64,000 nucleotides of DNA from Silvimonas iriomotensis (GCF_014645535.1 NZ_BMLX01000001.1:117169-181168); one strand, 5' to 3'. Shown: positions 1 to 9,901, numbered from the stretch's first letter. Notes: a model not told the origin generated them from the letters alone. Made by a program: numbers and translations.

Positions 1-215
1 AGTGCTTTGGCATCAGCCTCGCTCATTTTGCCGCTGGCGCTGGCGTTTTCCAGCTGCACGATGGTGTTGTAGGTTGTTTTTACGAGCTGGTTGATGCGGG
101 AGCGATTATCCTGGTCACTGGCATTGCGCAGTACATACAGGCTGACCAACGCCATACCCAGCAAAAACACCAGTACGACGACAGTCAGGCCCCAGGCCTT
201 CTTCTTCAAAGTCAT
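1..215 (-). CDS. Chemoreceptor (methyl-accepting chemotaxis protein), N-terminal fragment cut by the window edge
   Basis: Only the first 71 codons are in the window; the gene runs off the left edge. The ATG at 213-215 follows an AGGGGA ribosome site by 7 bases. The protein opens with a lysine-rich stretch and one membrane segment (about residues 8-28), then a polar, helical stretch that fits the start of a periplasmic single-Cache sensor domain. This is how many methyl-accepting chemotaxis proteins begin. The signalling domain is not visible, so a sensor kinase or another Cache-bearing membrane protein is possible. Confidence 0.6.
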   Translation of the reverse strand, partial: MTLKKKAWGLTVVVLVFLLGMALVSLYVLRNASDQDNRSRINQLVKTTYNTIVQLENASASGKMSEADAKA

Positions 216-429
216 TTCAAAATCCCCTGTTTGGCTTGTCTGGCTGGCCCGCAGTTCTGATGACGCGGTGCCAACTGCTGCTTTGTAGCACTTTTAGCAT
301 AATTCGCGGTGATGTCTTGCTCCGTGCTTAAGCAAGTGAGTTGCAATATAACCGTAATCAGGGGGATTGAAAAACGCTCCAAATCGAGTCTGGCAAAGGA
401 ATAGAAGGTAATAATGCGGCTTGCCCGTT

Positions 430-1722
430 TTAGCCAATGGTGTCAGGTTTCGACAACAATTGGCTTTGGCAGCTCTGGGCGCGGGCCAGCAGCAAGGTGC
501 GTTCGGGCAGGTTGCGGGTCATGGCGGCGGCGCGTTCAAATGCCGCGCCGGCCTCTTCAAAACGCCCTAGCCGGAACAGAAAGTCGGCACGCACCGCGGG
601 CAAGAGGTGGTACTGGCGCAGGGCGGGTTCGTTCAGCAGGGCGTCGACAGCGGCAAGGCCGGCCTCGGGCCCGAACGCCATGCATACCGCGACGGCACGG
701 TTCAGTTCCACCACGGGCGAGGGTGACACCTGGGCCAGGGCGTCGTACAGGGCGCAAATCTCTTGCCAGTCAGTGGCCTCGGCAGTGCAGGCGCGGGCGT
801 GGCAGGCGGCAATACCGGCTTGCAAGGCGTAGGGGCCGAGCAGGCCACCCAGCGCGCGGGCGCGCTCAAGGGCGGCCAGCCCGCGCTGGATCAACAGGTG
901 ATCCCAGCGCGCCCGGTTTTGTTCCAGCAGCAACACGGGCCGGCCGTGGGCATCGGTGCGGGCCCGCGCGCGTGAGGCCTGGATTTCCATCAGCGCCACG
1001 AGGCCGTGTACCTCCGATTCATCCCCCGCCAGCGCCGCCAGAATCCGGCCCAGGCGCAAGGCTTCATCACACAGCGCGGGGCGCATCCAGTCATCGCCAG
1101 CGGTGGCGGCGTAGCCTTCGTTGAAGATCAGGTAGATCACCGCCAGCACAGAGCCCAGGCGCTCGGGCAAGTCTTGTTTTTGCGGTACTTCAAACGGCAC
1201 TTGCGCGGCAGACAAGGTGCGTTTGGCGCGCACAATGCGCTGGGCAATGGTGGGCTCTGGCACCAGAAAGGCGCGGGCGATTTCATCGGTGGATAAACCA
1301 CCCAGCAGCCGCAGCGTCAGCGCCACGCGGCCTTCGGGCGGCAGTACCGGGTGACAGGCAATGAACAACAGACGCAAGACGTCGTCGCCGACCGGGTCAT
1401 CCAGCGCGGCCAGCGGGTCGATCCCGGCCAGTTCCTGTTCAATCTGGCGGTCCCGGCCAAACGCTTCATGCCGGGCCAGTTGCAGTTTGTGATGACGCAG
1501 GCGATCAAGCGCCCGGTGTCTGGCCGCAGTCATCAACCAGGCCGCGGGGTTGTCGGGCACGCCGGTTTGCGGCCAGGTTTCCAGCGCGCTGACCAGTGCG
1601 TCTTGCGCCAGTTCTTCGGCCAGACCGACATCGCGCAGCATGCGGGTCAGCGCGCCGATAATGCGGGCAGATTCAATATACCAGACCGCTTCAATGGCCT
1701 TGTGGGTGGCAAGCTGGCTCAC
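430..1722 (-). CDS. RNA polymerase ECF sigma factor, ECF42/DUF6596 type
   Basis: A 430-residue sigma-70 family regulator, much longer than a classical ECF factor. Region 2 lies at about residues 15-80 and region 4 at about 130-170, with the helix-turn-helix around GGLSTDEIARAFLV. The C-terminal half (190-420) carries the NEGY motif (201-204) and TPR-like helices typical of DUF6596. ECF42 sigma factors usually lack an anti-sigma factor and sit beside a YCII/DGPF protein, and here that gene ends 60 bp upstream on the same strand. The start codon is GTG. The likely role is to direct polymerase to its own operon; the signal is unknown. Confidence 0.9.
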   Translation of the reverse strand: MSQLATHKAIEAVWYIESARIIGALTRMLRDVGLAEELAQDALVSALETWPQTGVPDNPAAWLMTAARHRALDRLRHHKLQLARHEAFGRDRQIEQELAGIDPLAALDDPVGDDVLRLLFIACHPVLPPEGRVALTLRLLGGLSTDEIARAFLVPEPTIAQRIVRAKRTLSAAQVPFEVPQKQDLPERLGSVLAVIYLIFNEGYAATAGDDWMRPALCDEALRLGRILAALAGDESEVHGLVALMEIQASRARARTDAHGRPVLLLEQNRARWDHLLIQRGLAALERARALGGLLGPYALQAGIAACHARACTAEATDWQEICALYDALAQVSPSPVVELNRAVAVCMAFGPEAGLAAVDALLNEPALRQYHLLPAVRADFLFRLGRFEEAGAAFERAAAMTRNLPERTLLLARAQSCQSQLLSKPDTIG

Positions 1723-1782
1723 AGCGGGTTTTCCGTGATCAGGGCAGATGGCCCGCGTTCGCAGGCCATCTGCCGGGGGCGC

Positions 1783-2211
1783 TTAGTGGCCCTGGTTGGC
1801 CAGTTGCTCACGCAGGCGCGCTTCAGATTCACGTGCTTCGGGGGTGAATTCATCGCCAAAGTCTTCGGCTTCAAAAATCTGGCGGATTTCGATATCGCTT
1901 TCGGTGTGGAACGGGTTGGGCGAGCGCTTGACCCATTCAATACATTCTTCCAGCGATTTGGTCTGCATGATCCAGAAGCCGGCGATCAGTTCTTTGGTTT
2001 CGGCAAACGGGCCGTCAATCACGGTGCGATCCTTGCCGGAAAAACGCACGCGCGCGCCTTTGGCACTGGGTTGCAAGCCTTCGCCGGCCAGCATCACACC
2101 GGCCTTGACCAGTTCCTCGTTGTATTTGCCCATGGCGGTGAGGGTGGCTTCATCCGGCGGCACGCCTGCTTCGGACTCTTTGGTAGATCTGACAATGACC
2201 ATGAAACGCAT
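1783..2211 (-). CDS. YCII/DGPF-domain protein, partner of the ECF sigma factor
   Basis: A 142-residue cytosolic protein of the YCII-related superfamily (dimeric alpha-beta barrel fold). The signature DGPFAETKELIAGFWI is present. I chose the ATG at 2209-2211 because an AAGGAG box precedes it; the reading frame stays open further upstream without a ribosome site. It is the first gene of a two-gene unit with the ECF42 sigma factor. In such pairs the DGPF gene is usually a target of the sigma factor. Its biochemical function is not established. Confidence 0.9.
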   Translation of the reverse strand: MRFMVIVRSTKESEAGVPPDEATLTAMGKYNEELVKAGVMLAGEGLQPSAKGARVRFSGKDRTVIDGPFAETKELIAGFWIMQTKSLEECIEWVKRSPNPFHTESDIEIRQIFEAEDFGDEFTPEARESEARLREQLANQGH

Positions 2212-2478
2212 GATGTAACTCCTTGATTGAGGTTGGGACGCCGCAACAAGACCCAAACGCGGGCATCTACCAGTACGACGAACCAGCCCTGGCAAAATCG
2301 ACACGAACATCAAAAAAAGTCTGCATGGGCATGAACGGCCCTCTGAACGGGCAGGTTAGCCCATCTTGCGCCGCGCTGCTGACTGCTGTCGCGCATTTGC
2401 CCAGTGCCGCCGCGCCTGCTTGCCAATGCCAGGTTATAACGGTTACAAGCCCATGTCTGCACCAGATCGAGTCTACCG

Positions 2479-4560
2479 ATGTCCACGCCGTCCCTCGCCA
2501 CGTCCGGCTCCTTGCTGCAACTTGAAAACATGGAACTGCGCACCTTGTTCGACGGGGTCGGGGCGTATTTTTTCATCAAGAACCTGCAGGGGCAGTACCT
2601 GTTTGCCAACCAGGCAGTGTGCACGCTGTTCCGCCGTCCGCTGGCAGACTTGCTGGGCCGTGACGACACCTGTTTTTTTGATCTGCAACGCAGCCCGAAC
2701 CAGACGCTGAACGACGCCCGCGTGCTGAAGCAGGCTGAGGAAATCCACGAACGCGAAGAAGTCTACCTGGTGGGCGAAGACACCCCGCGCGTGTTCTGGG
2801 TGGTCAAGGTGCCGATCTGTGACGCGGCCGGCAGTGTGACCGGCATGTGCGGCATTGCCACCGACATCACGCACCGCCAGCGGCAAACCCAGGACGACAT
2901 TGACCACAGCGAGATGCTCAACGCCGTGCTCTCCAATGTGGATGCTTATATCTATCTGAAAGACCACGCCGGCCGTTATCTCTACGCCAATGCCAAGGTG
3001 TTGACGCTGTACGGGCGCGGGCCTGATGACGTGATCGGCCATACCGACCTGGAATTGCTGCCGACCGACGAAGCCACCCGCCTGGCCGGTATGGATCAGG
3101 CCGTGCTGCACAGTGGCGAGCGCGCCTCGGCCGAAGAAATCATTGTCGATACCGAAGGTGCCGCGCGGCATTTCTGGTCGGTGAAAATGCCGCTCAAATT
3201 GCCGGGCCAACCACCCGCGCTGATCGGGTTTTCTTCCGACATTACCGAACTGCTGCAACTCAAGCGCGGCATGGAGCAACACCGCACCACCGACACGCTC
3301 ACCGGACTGCCCAACCGTGCGCAGTTCGAGCGCTTGCTGGCCAGCCGGATCGAGGCCATGCCGCACCAGCCGCTGGCCGTGCTGCTGTTTGATCTGGACC
3401 AGTTCAAATATCTGAATAACAGCGTCGGTCATGCCGCGGGCGATGAGGTGCTTAAAGAAGTTGCCGCCCGCATTGACGACTGTTCCTGGTTGCCTGGCCC
3501 CACCGCCAGGCTGGCCGGCAATGAATTTGCCCTGGCGGTGACCGGGTTTAGCGATAGCGAAGGCCTGCGCCGCATTGCCATGCAAGTGCAGCATTTGCTG
3601 GAGCAACCGGTGCGGCTGGGGCCGCAGTTGTTTCAACTGACGGCGGGCATGGGCATCAGCGTGTATCCGGCCGATGCTTTGAGCGCCGACCAACTGGTGG
3701 CCCGCGCTGAAGCCGCCATGTTTGACGCCAAGGAAAAAGGGCGCGGCCGCTTCCGGTTTTACTCTGCCGAACTGGGCGCCGCAGTGGCCGCGCGCTTGTC
3801 GCTGGAACGTGATCTGCGGGCGGCGCAAGACAAGCAAGAGTTCGAGTTGTACTACCAGCCCAAGATCGACGCGCGCAGCGGCAAGGTGGCGGGGGCAGAA
3901 GCCTTGTTGCGCTGGCATCGCGGCGGGCAGGAAATGGTCCCGCCGGTGTTGTTTATCCCGCTGGCGGAGCAACTGGAACTGATCGTGCAGATTGGCGACT
4001 GGGTTATCGCCACCGCCTGCCGCCAGTTGCAGACCTGGCATGGCGCCGGGCTGACCGGCATGAAGCTGGCGGTGAATCTGTCTGTTGTGCAGTTGAACGA
4101 CGCCGGCCTTGCCGCGCGCGTGGCTGAACAGATGCGCCGTTACGGCATCGGCCCGGATCAGCTTGAACTGGAAATCACCGAGTCGATGATGATGTCCGAC
4201 CCCGAGCAAGCCATCGCCAATCTGCAAGCCTTGCGTGCGCTGGGCGTGAGCTTGTCGATTGATGACTTCGGCACGGGTTATTCATCCATGGCGTATCTGA
4301 AACGGCTGCCGGTGTCGGCGCTCAAGCTGGATCGCAGTTTTATCCAGAATATTGATCAGGACGCTGCCGATGCCGATCTGTGTGCCGGCGTGATCGCACT
4401 GGCCCACATGCTGGGCCTGCAAGTGGTGGCCGAGGGCGTGGAAACCGCGCCGCAGCGCGATGCATTGCTGGCGCGCGATTGCGATTTCTTCCAGGGTTAC
4501 CTGTTTGCCCGCCCCATGCCGGTGGCCGAGGCGACGGCGTATCTGCAACAAGCCGCCTGA
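2479..4560 (+). CDS. PAS-PAS-GGDEF-EAL protein, probable c-di-GMP phosphodiesterase with a degenerate GGDEF site
   Basis: A soluble protein of 693 residues. Two PAS domains (about 15-130 and 140-265) precede a GGDEF domain (about 285-430) and an EAL domain (about 445-690). The GGDEF motif reads AGNEF near residue 345, so cyclase activity is probably lost and the domain may only bind GTP. The EAL domain keeps EALLRW (about 473) and DDFGTGYSS (about 594), as expected of an active phosphodiesterase. It would lower c-di-GMP in response to a signal sensed by the PAS domains. No transmembrane segment is seen. It is divergent from the YCII gene, and the ribosome site before the ATG is weak. Confidence 0.92.
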   Translation: MSTPSLATSGSLLQLENMELRTLFDGVGAYFFIKNLQGQYLFANQAVCTLFRRPLADLLGRDDTCFFDLQRSPNQTLNDARVLKQAEEIHEREEVYLVGEDTPRVFWVVKVPICDAAGSVTGMCGIATDITHRQRQTQDDIDHSEMLNAVLSNVDAYIYLKDHAGRYLYANAKVLTLYGRGPDDVIGHTDLELLPTDEATRLAGMDQAVLHSGERASAEEIIVDTEGAARHFWSVKMPLKLPGQPPALIGFSSDITELLQLKRGMEQHRTTDTLTGLPNRAQFERLLASRIEAMPHQPLAVLLFDLDQFKYLNNSVGHAAGDEVLKEVAARIDDCSWLPGPTARLAGNEFALAVTGFSDSEGLRRIAMQVQHLLEQPVRLGPQLFQLTAGMGISVYPADALSADQLVARAEAAMFDAKEKGRGRFRFYSAELGAAVAARLSLERDLRAAQDKQEFELYYQPKIDARSGKVAGAEALLRWHRGGQEMVPPVLFIPLAEQLELIVQIGDWVIATACRQLQTWHGAGLTGMKLAVNLSVVQLNDAGLAARVAEQMRRYGIGPDQLELEITESMMMSDPEQAIANLQALRALGVSLSIDDFGTGYSSMAYLKRLPVSALKLDRSFIQNIDQDAADADLCAGVIALAHMLGLQVVAEGVETAPQRDALLARDCDFFQGYLFARPMPVAEATAYLQQAA

Positions 4561-4563
4561 GCG

Positions 4564-4983
4564 TTACACCACCAGATTGTCCTGCGGGTCGAACACCCAG
4601 CCGTCTTCATATACCACTTCAAACAAATGGCCGTCCGGGTCTTTGAAATACCCGGCAATGCCCCAGGCGTTGCGGGTGGCCGGTTTGACCAACACGCCGC
4701 CAGCCGCCTGCGCTGCTGCCAGCGTGTCGGCAACTTCATCCGGGTGCCGTGCCACATAGGCCAGCGCCATCCCGCCAAAGCCGTACCCGGCGGCGTCCGG
4801 GCTGCCCGCGTCTTGTGCCATCTGTTCACGCGGCAGCAAACCCAGCACCACACCGCCCAGATCAAACTTGGCAAAGCCTGCATGACTGGTCGCGGCCAGC
4901 CGCCAGCCCAGGGCCTCGTAAAACGCCACGGCGTGCGCGACGTTGGCTACGCCAAGCAAGATCAGGTTGAGTCTGGAACGCAC
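4564..4983 (-). CDS. VOC-family (glyoxalase/bleomycin-resistance-like) protein
   Basis: A small protein of about 139 residues with a VOC fold: an opening strand then AFYEALGW, and a closing FKDPDGHLFEVV, the usual metal-ligand glutamate context. Members include glyoxalases, dioxygenases and antibiotic-binding proteins; the substrate cannot be predicted. I prefer the GTG at 4983 because GGGTGA lies five bases upstream; a second GTG at 4995 would add four residues. It converges on the PAS-GGDEF-EAL gene, with stop codons only three bases apart. Confidence 0.85.
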   Translation of the reverse strand: MRSRLNLILLGVANVAHAVAFYEALGWRLAATSHAGFAKFDLGGVVLGLLPREQMAQDAGSPDAAGYGFGGMALAYVARHPDEVADTLAAAQAAGGVLVKPATRNAWGIAGYFKDPDGHLFEVVYEDGWVFDPQDNLVV

Positions 4984-5075
4984 GGGATCACCCACGGTAA
5001 AAGATCAGCCCAGCTTAGCGCAGGCCAGGGCCGGCCATGCGCAGGACGGCAACAAGGGCAAACCCTGCCGGCCGG

Positions 5076-6179
5076 TCAGACCCTGGCCGGCATGAATTCA
5101 AATGGTTTCACCGTCACAAACTGGCTGGAGGTCTCGCCCGAGAACACCTGGCCGGCGTCGATGATGAGCTTGCGTACCGGCGCGCCGGGCTTGAGGTCCA
5201 GCTTGTGCATGTCCACCCAGAAGGTGTCCGGGCGCGTGGCCGAATCAAAGTAGTACACGCGGTTTTTCTGGTCGGCCACGGTGCGCCAGATGGTGGACGA
5301 CAAATTGGGCTGATCCGGGGTAGAGATACCCAGCGGCACGCTGACCGAACGCATTACGCTCATCACGCTGGCCACGGCCTGATAGGCGTAGGACTGCTGC
5401 GGCACGCCCACAATGTAATTGGGGTCGATCTGCCTGGGGATGGCGTCCAGCAAGAAAGAGGCGCGCACAAAGCGGTCTGCCGCGCGGTTGGTGCCAGGCA
5501 GGAACGTCAGCCCGCCCACGCCGCGCCAATAGGTATCCAGCGCCAGTTGTTCGCTGTAAATGGGCGAGTTGGTCATGATCGTGTACGGCTTGCCGTGGTG
5601 GATGACCAGCTTGCCGTCCAGGTATTCCAGAATGGCCGAGTCGCCATCCGCGTCAGACAGCGAAAGGTGGATGGTCAGCGGTTTGCCGTTGGGCAAGGGC
5701 GGGGCGATGATCTGGAACGGTTCTTTTTCCAGCACGGCCACGGCTTCATTGACGGTGGCGAAGTTATCCAGCGCGTATTGCGCCCACAGGCTGATCGACA
5801 TCGGTACGCGCGCCGGGTCCGGCTTGCCGTAATCGGTTTCCGCCAGATAGAGCGCGTTGGCCACGAGCCCGCGCTCGTTCATGCCATCGACACTGCCAAT
5901 CTCATAGCCCGAGACAATCACGCTGCCGTATTTTGAGGTCCAGCGGGGCGTGCGCGGGCCGGCGCGGCCGTCGCGCTGCATGCCGGCCGGAAACACCCAG
6001 ACGTTGGAGCGCATGTCTTCTGACCAGTCCATATTGCGGCCAGTGATGACCTGATGATCTGCGCCAACATACAGCACGCGGGTGCAGGCATCGACCGTAC
6101 CGACCGGCAAGGCCAGCAGGGTGGCGCACACAACACTCAGAACGCGGCGCAAAAGGGGGGTAGGGGCGGGCAGGCGCAT
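5076..6179 (-). CDS. Exported linear-amide C-N hydrolase (choloylglycine/penicillin V acylase family)
   Basis: An Ntn-type hydrolase of 367 residues. A signal peptide (about 1-31, ending LPVGTVDA) is followed directly by Cys32, so removal of the leader would expose the N-terminal cysteine nucleophile, as in periplasmic family members. Downstream GRNMDWSEDM matches the conserved Arg/Asp-containing block, and NERGLVANALYL is also typical. The family cleaves linear amides such as bile-salt conjugates, penicillin V or N-acyl homoserine lactones. A periplasmic Gram-negative member might degrade acyl-homoserine lactones, but this is inference. The ATG at 6177-6179 has GGAG upstream. Confidence 0.88.
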   Translation of the reverse strand: MRLPAPTPLLRRVLSVVCATLLALPVGTVDACTRVLYVGADHQVITGRNMDWSEDMRSNVWVFPAGMQRDGRAGPRTPRWTSKYGSVIVSGYEIGSVDGMNERGLVANALYLAETDYGKPDPARVPMSISLWAQYALDNFATVNEAVAVLEKEPFQIIAPPLPNGKPLTIHLSLSDADGDSAILEYLDGKLVIHHGKPYTIMTNSPIYSEQLALDTYWRGVGGLTFLPGTNRAADRFVRASFLLDAIPRQIDPNYIVGVPQQSYAYQAVASVMSVMRSVSVPLGISTPDQPNLSSTIWRTVADQKNRVYYFDSATRPDTFWVDMHKLDLKPGAPVRKLIIDAGQVFSGETSSQFVTVKPFEFMPARV

Positions 6180-6285
6180 GGGGTCTCCAGGGGGCATCAG
6201 GCAGGACGGCGCGGGTGGCGCCGTTTCTGAGCTTAGACCAAGGCTGCGGCCCTTGCCGGATCAGGGACTGGCTGCGGCGGGGCGT

Positions 6286-6612
6286 TCAGGCGCTGAAATA
6301 GCGCCGCCAGAATTGCTCGCGGCAGGCGTTATCAAAGCTGATGCGGGCCGGCGTCACGGCGCTCTGGCTGGCGGGTTGTTGCAGCACTTCGTAGCTGATC
6401 CAGCATTCGGCGCAGGCCAGATCAGTGGGGAACTGGTCTTGTTCCAGCTGGCGGCGGATGACCACGCCGTTATCAAAAGTGCAGGTGATGTCCTGGCGGG
6501 TGACTTCATAGCCGTCATCCAGCCAGCTTTCCATCGTGGTTTCGGTGTGCACGATCTTTGCGGTGGCGCGGGCGCCGTGCATGGCGTTGATGTAATCGAC
6601 CAGATGAGACAT
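6286..6612 (-). CDS. Conserved-looking hypothetical protein
   Basis: An open frame of 108 residues from ATG 6610-6612. I do not recognise the family. It is cytosolic, acidic in the middle and aromatic at the C-terminus (FWRRYFSA). GC-rich third positions match the neighbouring genes, which supports coding. An upstream in-frame ATG would add 12 or more residues, and neither start has a strong ribosome site. It is divergent from the next gene. Confidence 0.55.
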   Translation of the reverse strand: MSHLVDYINAMHGARATAKIVHTETTMESWLDDGYEVTRQDITCTFDNGVVIRRQLEQDQFPTDLACAECWISYEVLQQPASQSAVTPARISFDNACREQFWRRYFSA

Positions 6613-6829
6613 GAAGCAGCAAGGCAAGATAAACGGCAGAGGTGCCATGTTACGGTGCAAATTGCTGATTATTCAACCCTTTTCCCAGGGCGGGTATTGG
6701 TTCGCCGGGGCGTTGAGGCGCGGCCTGATCAAGAAAAACCATGGCTTGCCGATAGCATGTATGCCGTATGTATCTCTCTGTATCTGTCCTGTCTGATTGC
6801 CCGCCCATTGTGTTTTCCGGACCTTGCTC

Positions 6830-8368
6830 ATGACCGTCATCGCGCCTGTTTCCGTCAGTCTTTTGCCCGACCAGACCGCGCTGGCCAGCACGGTGCGCAC
6901 TGACGGGCAGGCGGCGCAGACCCCGTCATCAGCGCCTTCCGTTGTGGTGAATCTGGGCGCGGCCAATAGCCAGAGCGAGACCAGCGCGCGGGTGTATTCC
7001 GCCCAGGGGTTGCTGGCCGATACGGCGCAGCTGCAATGGCGCAGCACGGTGCAAGACCCGGTGTCGGTGATGATGGGCAAGCAGTTCCAGGCCAACACCC
7101 TCAGCGCCCGCTTCAGCGGGCTGGGCGCCGCGCTGCTGGAGAAATTCAGCAGCGGCAATGGCAACTACAGCCAGAGCGTGCAACGTACCGGCGGCTCGCC
7201 CAGCCTGACCGCCAGCCTGCATGGCGATGTGTCTTTGCGCATCAAGACGCGTAGCGGCACGCTGGTGACGCTGAGTATCACCAGCATGACCAGTGGCATG
7301 GATATCAAGGTCCACAGCGATGCCAGCCTGACCGACGAAGAACGCGGTGCCATCGCCGGCCTGGCAGACAGTTTCCAGAGCGCGATCGACGGCCTGACCC
7401 AGGAACCGCCCAGACTTGATCTGGCGGGGCTGGCCGGGTTTGATACGCGGCAGCTCAGTTCGGTTGATCTGGATGCCAGCCTGAACAATCAATCGGTGGT
7501 GCCGACCAGTGCCAGCGTGCATCTGGATAAACAAGTCAGTTCGGTTAATGTGAGCATGACGCAGGGCAAGATGCAGTTAAGCGTCAACGCGGGCAACCCG
7601 GCCTTGCAGGGCACCGCCGGGCAACGGGCCGCGGCGGTGGCCAACCTGATGGCGCAACTGGATGCCGCCGCCAAACGCGGCCAGGGCAATGCCACCCTCG
7701 TCAGCCTGTTCAAGGACGCCTTCACCACCTTCAACAGCAAGGCCAGCGCGCTGGATACGGCCGGGCTGAACCTGCCACTGAATGATCGTGAACACGCCAT
7801 GCTGACTGGCCTGGCCGATTACACGGGCTCGATTACCGATACGCCGACCCACCCCAATCCGCTGCGGCCGGGCGAGGTGGACAAGTTTGAGTGGAATGTC
7901 TCGCAAAGCACCGTCTTCAAAGGCAAGACGGCGGACGATCACAGCATTACCCAGACGCAGAAAATGACGCTGGTCGCGGCTTTTCACCGCCCGCTCAAGC
8001 CAGGCCAGGAGCTACGCCTGACGACAGACCCGGACTCCCAGAATTACTACTACGACGTCATCAACGACAGTGCGCAAAGCCGCGCCGATGTCGCCATGCA
8101 AGACGGCCAGCTGACCAGCGCCACGCTGAACCAGTCGGCCAATCAGAATCTGCATGAAATCAAGGTAGAGAAGAACCAGATCACCAAAGACCAGACCGTG
8201 CCAACGCATCAATCGCGCGTGCTTGATTTGCTCAACCTGCTGAACCAGAGCCCGCTGGATGGCACGCCAGACCAGAACAAGCATCTGGGCGATACCGACC
8301 CCAATCTGCGCAAGGTGCATAACCTGGTGCTGCTGACGTCAGTGCTGAGTGACGCCGACGCGGCCTGA
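6830..8368 (+). CDS. Hypothetical protein, 512 residues, Ser/Thr/Gln-rich
   Basis: A long frame with native codon use, no signal peptide and no membrane segment. The composition is rich in Ser, Thr, Gln, Asn and Ala, with many beta-type alternating stretches (residues 120-270) and a short helical C-terminus. I know no domain here; it resembles uncharacterised proteobacterial proteins of similar length. I chose the ATG at 6830 (MTVIAPVS) because the upstream extension has no ribosome site. It stands alone between divergent and convergent neighbours. Confidence 0.7.
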   Translation: MTVIAPVSVSLLPDQTALASTVRTDGQAAQTPSSAPSVVVNLGAANSQSETSARVYSAQGLLADTAQLQWRSTVQDPVSVMMGKQFQANTLSARFSGLGAALLEKFSSGNGNYSQSVQRTGGSPSLTASLHGDVSLRIKTRSGTLVTLSITSMTSGMDIKVHSDASLTDEERGAIAGLADSFQSAIDGLTQEPPRLDLAGLAGFDTRQLSSVDLDASLNNQSVVPTSASVHLDKQVSSVNVSMTQGKMQLSVNAGNPALQGTAGQRAAAVANLMAQLDAAAKRGQGNATLVSLFKDAFTTFNSKASALDTAGLNLPLNDREHAMLTGLADYTGSITDTPTHPNPLRPGEVDKFEWNVSQSTVFKGKTADDHSITQTQKMTLVAAFHRPLKPGQELRLTTDPDSQNYYYDVINDSAQSRADVAMQDGQLTSATLNQSANQNLHEIKVEKNQITKDQTVPTHQSRVLDLLNLLNQSPLDGTPDQNKHLGDTDPNLRKVHNLVLLTSVLSDADAA

Positions 8369-8404
8369 CCGGCCACGACGTGTAGCTGATCAGGCCGGCC
8401 CGGT

Positions 8405-9901
8405 TCAGTCGCGCAGGGTGGCGTCAGTATCGCCTTCCCAGCCTGGCTGGCTGATCTTGACGTGCTTGCCGCTGAATTTCATGACAAAAGTCTGGATATA
8501 AAACTCGGCCAGCGGCGTGATGGTCAGCACAAACGTCTGCGGATCTTGCCAGGTGGCCCGGGCCGCAGTGGGCGCTGTGTCATTGGCGCCCTGGCCAATG
8601 GTGCGCCAGGCGCCATCCAGCCCGACGGTGTAATGCACGGTCGGCCGGTTGAACGCACGCGGGCTGTAACTCACCCGCACCTCATCACCTGTGAATTCCA
8701 GCCGCCATTGGTCTGCATCGGAACGTGGATTGTTGACCTCAATGGCCTTGCCGGAAATTTTCTGTTCCAGCGGGGAATGCGTCACCTGGCCGGCCGGATT
8801 GTCTGCCATCTGCAAAATGCGTTGCTGCAATGCCTGGCTGGCGGCAGGGTTATCCGGCAACACGGCTTTGTCGGTACGCAGGAAATACGTCAGCAGGGCG
8901 TTGGCGTCCAGTTGGATACTCTGGTTGCCGCTCCAGTCATTGCGGCGCGACGTCAGCGCCAGCGTGATGTCGTCCTTCGGAAACACGATCACATGTTGCC
9001 CGCCCCAGCCCGCCGCCATATAAGAAGAGCGGTCTTGCTTCACCCACCATTGCGCGCCGTAATACTGGTCTCTGGGGGTATCCGGGTAGATAGGCAAGAG
9101 CGGGCTGGTGACGTAATCCACCCAGCTGGCCGGCAGTAATTGCTGACCTTGCCATTGCCCCTGCTGGCGGTACAACTCGCCCAGACGCAGCAGGTCTTGC
9201 GGCTGCAGATACAAACCGCGGCCGCCCCATGGGGCGCCGTTCAGATCGCGTTGCCAGGCAAACTGGCCAAAACCCAGCGGGGTGAACAGCCGTTCCTGGG
9301 CAAATTGTGCCAGCGGCTTGCCTTCGGCGCGGGCCACCATGATGCCGATCAGGTGCGAGCCACCGCTGTTGTAGTTAAAGCGGCCGATTTCTTCCGGGTT
9401 AACCGCATGCTGCAGGAAGGTTTTCACGGGCTCCGGGCTTTGCATCATCACACCCGGATCGCTGCCGCCGGGCCACTCGTTCCAGTTCACGCCGGAATCC
9501 ATCTGCAATAACCGGCGCAGTGTCACGTTCTGCGCCGTGGGCAGGCCGGCGTATTCAGGCAGCACCTTGGCGATGGTGTCATCCAGACTCAATTTGCCAT
9601 CGGCAATGGCCATGCCGGCCAGGGTTGCGATCACGCTTTTGGTGGCCGAGTTGATCTGATGCGGTATGCCGGCGTGATAGGGCGCGGCGTAGGCTTCCAG
9701 CACCACCTTGCCATGACGGGCCAGAACGACGCTGTCGGTGTTAAAGCCGGTGGTCTGCAGGTAGTCCAGCATCTTGATGAGCTTGCCGGAATCCAGCCCT
9801 TGCGATTCAGGCGTGGCGGTGGGCAGCGGTGCCGCATGGCCAGGGCTGGCCAGCAGGCAAGCCAGCAGCGCCAGGCGGGCCGGCCAGGGGTTTCGTTTCA
9901 T
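8405..9901 (-). CDS. Exported serine hydrolase, class C beta-lactamase/esterase family
   Basis: A 498-residue protein with a signal peptide (about 1-23, cleavage near GHAA). The SxxK motif SATK (Ser85, Lys88) and YNS near residue 183 fit the beta-lactamase-family serine hydrolase fold, which includes DD-peptidases, esterases and lactamases. A C-terminal beta domain of about 110 residues follows, with no obvious binding signature. The start is secure: AGAGGA lies 7-12 bases before the ATG at 9901. It acts in the periplasm or outside the cell. Antibiotic resistance should not be assumed, since most such proteins are peptidases or esterases. Confidence 0.87.
   Translation of the reverse strand: MKRNPWPARLALLACLLASPGHAAPLPTATPESQGLDSGKLIKMLDYLQTTGFNTDSVVLARHGKVVLEAYAAPYHAGIPHQINSATKSVIATLAGMAIADGKLSLDDTIAKVLPEYAGLPTAQNVTLRRLLQMDSGVNWNEWPGGSDPGVMMQSPEPVKTFLQHAVNPEEIGRFNYNSGGSHLIGIMVARAEGKPLAQFAQERLFTPLGFGQFAWQRDLNGAPWGGRGLYLQPQDLLRLGELYRQQGQWQGQQLLPASWVDYVTSPLLPIYPDTPRDQYYGAQWWVKQDRSSYMAAGWGGQHVIVFPKDDITLALTSRRNDWSGNQSIQLDANALLTYFLRTDKAVLPDNPAASQALQQRILQMADNPAGQVTHSPLEQKISGKAIEVNNPRSDADQWRLEFTGDEVRVSYSPRAFNRPTVHYTVGLDGAWRTIGQGANDTAPTAARATWQDPQTFVLTITPLAEFYIQTFVMKFSGKHVKISQPGWEGDTDATLRD

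Noticed and set aside
2473-4227. Long minus-strand frame of 584 codons
   Set aside because: Shadow of the PAS-PAS-GGDEF-EAL gene; low-complexity His/Gln/Arg composition.
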